Assembly: GCF_037201815.1 (NCBI RefSeq)
Contig: NZ_CP147407.1
Span: forward strand, 2,240,723-2,304,722
Length of the DNA stretch: 64,000 nucleotides
Reading direction: 5' to 3'
Source: Metabacillus sp. FJAT-52054
GTDB taxonomy: Bacteria > Bacillota > Bacilli > Bacillales > Bacillaceae
Shown: in pieces, positions 63,951-64,000 of the stretch
How the letters are laid out: each line of letters opens with the position of its first letter
How positions within the stretch are numbered: the first letter of the stretch is position 1
Made by a program: the position numbers and the translations under genes
Notes under the pieces: generated by a model
Database searches by the model: none
Told to the model about the DNA's origin: nothing
Seen by the model: only the letters and a program-made list of their open reading frames with translations

Positions 63951-64000
63951 TAAAATGTTCATAATTTGCTGCAAATGACTTTCCAGCAGCTGGCCGGTCA

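Overview
The window is a stretch of chromosome from an endospore-forming member of the Bacillaceae, close to Bacillus/Metabacillus. Three things support this: the gene order follows the Bacillus subtilis region that runs from metA and ugtP through ypcP, dynA, xpt, gpsB, recU-ponA, dnaD, dinG, panBCD, cca, bshA and dapB to qcrABC; small spore-protein, coat and forespore-type genes are scattered between housekeeping genes; and RNase P RNA is of the Firmicutes B type. Most genes lie on the minus strand. No rRNA, tRNA, prophage, transposase or CRISPR locus is visible.

Layout. 1-5.7 kb: a hypothetical gene, fhs (one-carbon metabolism), metA (methionine), ugtP (glycolipid and LTA anchor) and yfhP. 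5.7-12.9 kb: an AIM24-family gene and a methyltransferase, a tiny forespore-type gene, cspD, a degR-like gene, ypzA, ypeQ, two RNase H-like genes (ypeP, ypdQ), an orphan 111-aa gene, a 24-unit minisatellite of about 1 kb, the 5'-3' exonuclease ypcP, and an sspL-position spore protein. 13-24 kb: ypbS, dynA, a 27-codon membrane peptide, bpsBA, an acetyltransferase, a CheX-like gene, and the guanine-riboswitch operon xpt-pbuX. 22.9-35 kb: ypwA, ypvA, yptA, ypsC, rnpB, gpsB, ypsA, cotD, a 31-codon membrane peptide, the DNA-repair pair mrfA-mrfB, and the EIIA protein ypqE. 35-39 kb: a cluster of small sporulation-type genes (Hsp20-like, two overlapping 45-50 aa proteins, yppG, a 52-aa protein, yppE, yppD, sspM, which here carries a frameshift) and yppC. 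39-48 kb: recU-ponA diverging from yppC, then ypoC-nth-dnaD, asnS, aspB-ypmB-ypmA. 48-64 kb: dinG, panBCD behind a long leader with a terminator hairpin, birA-cca-bshA-bshB1-mgsA-dapB-ypjD, ypjC, ypjB, ypjA and qcrABC.

How the genes work together. Cell-envelope and division functions (ugtP, ponA, gpsB, dynA, ypbS neighbourhood), DNA repair and recombination (recU, nth, mrfAB, dinG, ypvA, ypcP, RNase H-like proteins) and cofactor or thiol synthesis (pantothenate, bacillithiol, biotin-protein ligase) are interleaved with sporulation accessory genes. Many adjacent genes overlap by 1-30 bases, which suggests translational coupling (fhs and its neighbour, xpt-pbuX, bpsA-bpsB, mrfA-mrfB, panB-panC, bshA-bshB1-mgsA).

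The most unusual items are: the 24-unit hairpin-forming minisatellite with an orphan gene directly behind it; a BshB1 deacetylase homologue whose catalytic Asp and one zinc-ligand His appear replaced; a one-base frameshift in sspM; a roughly 250-nt attenuator-like leader in front of panB; two very short membrane proteins with strong ribosome-binding sites; and a family of 70-130 bp intergenic elements with inverted ends.
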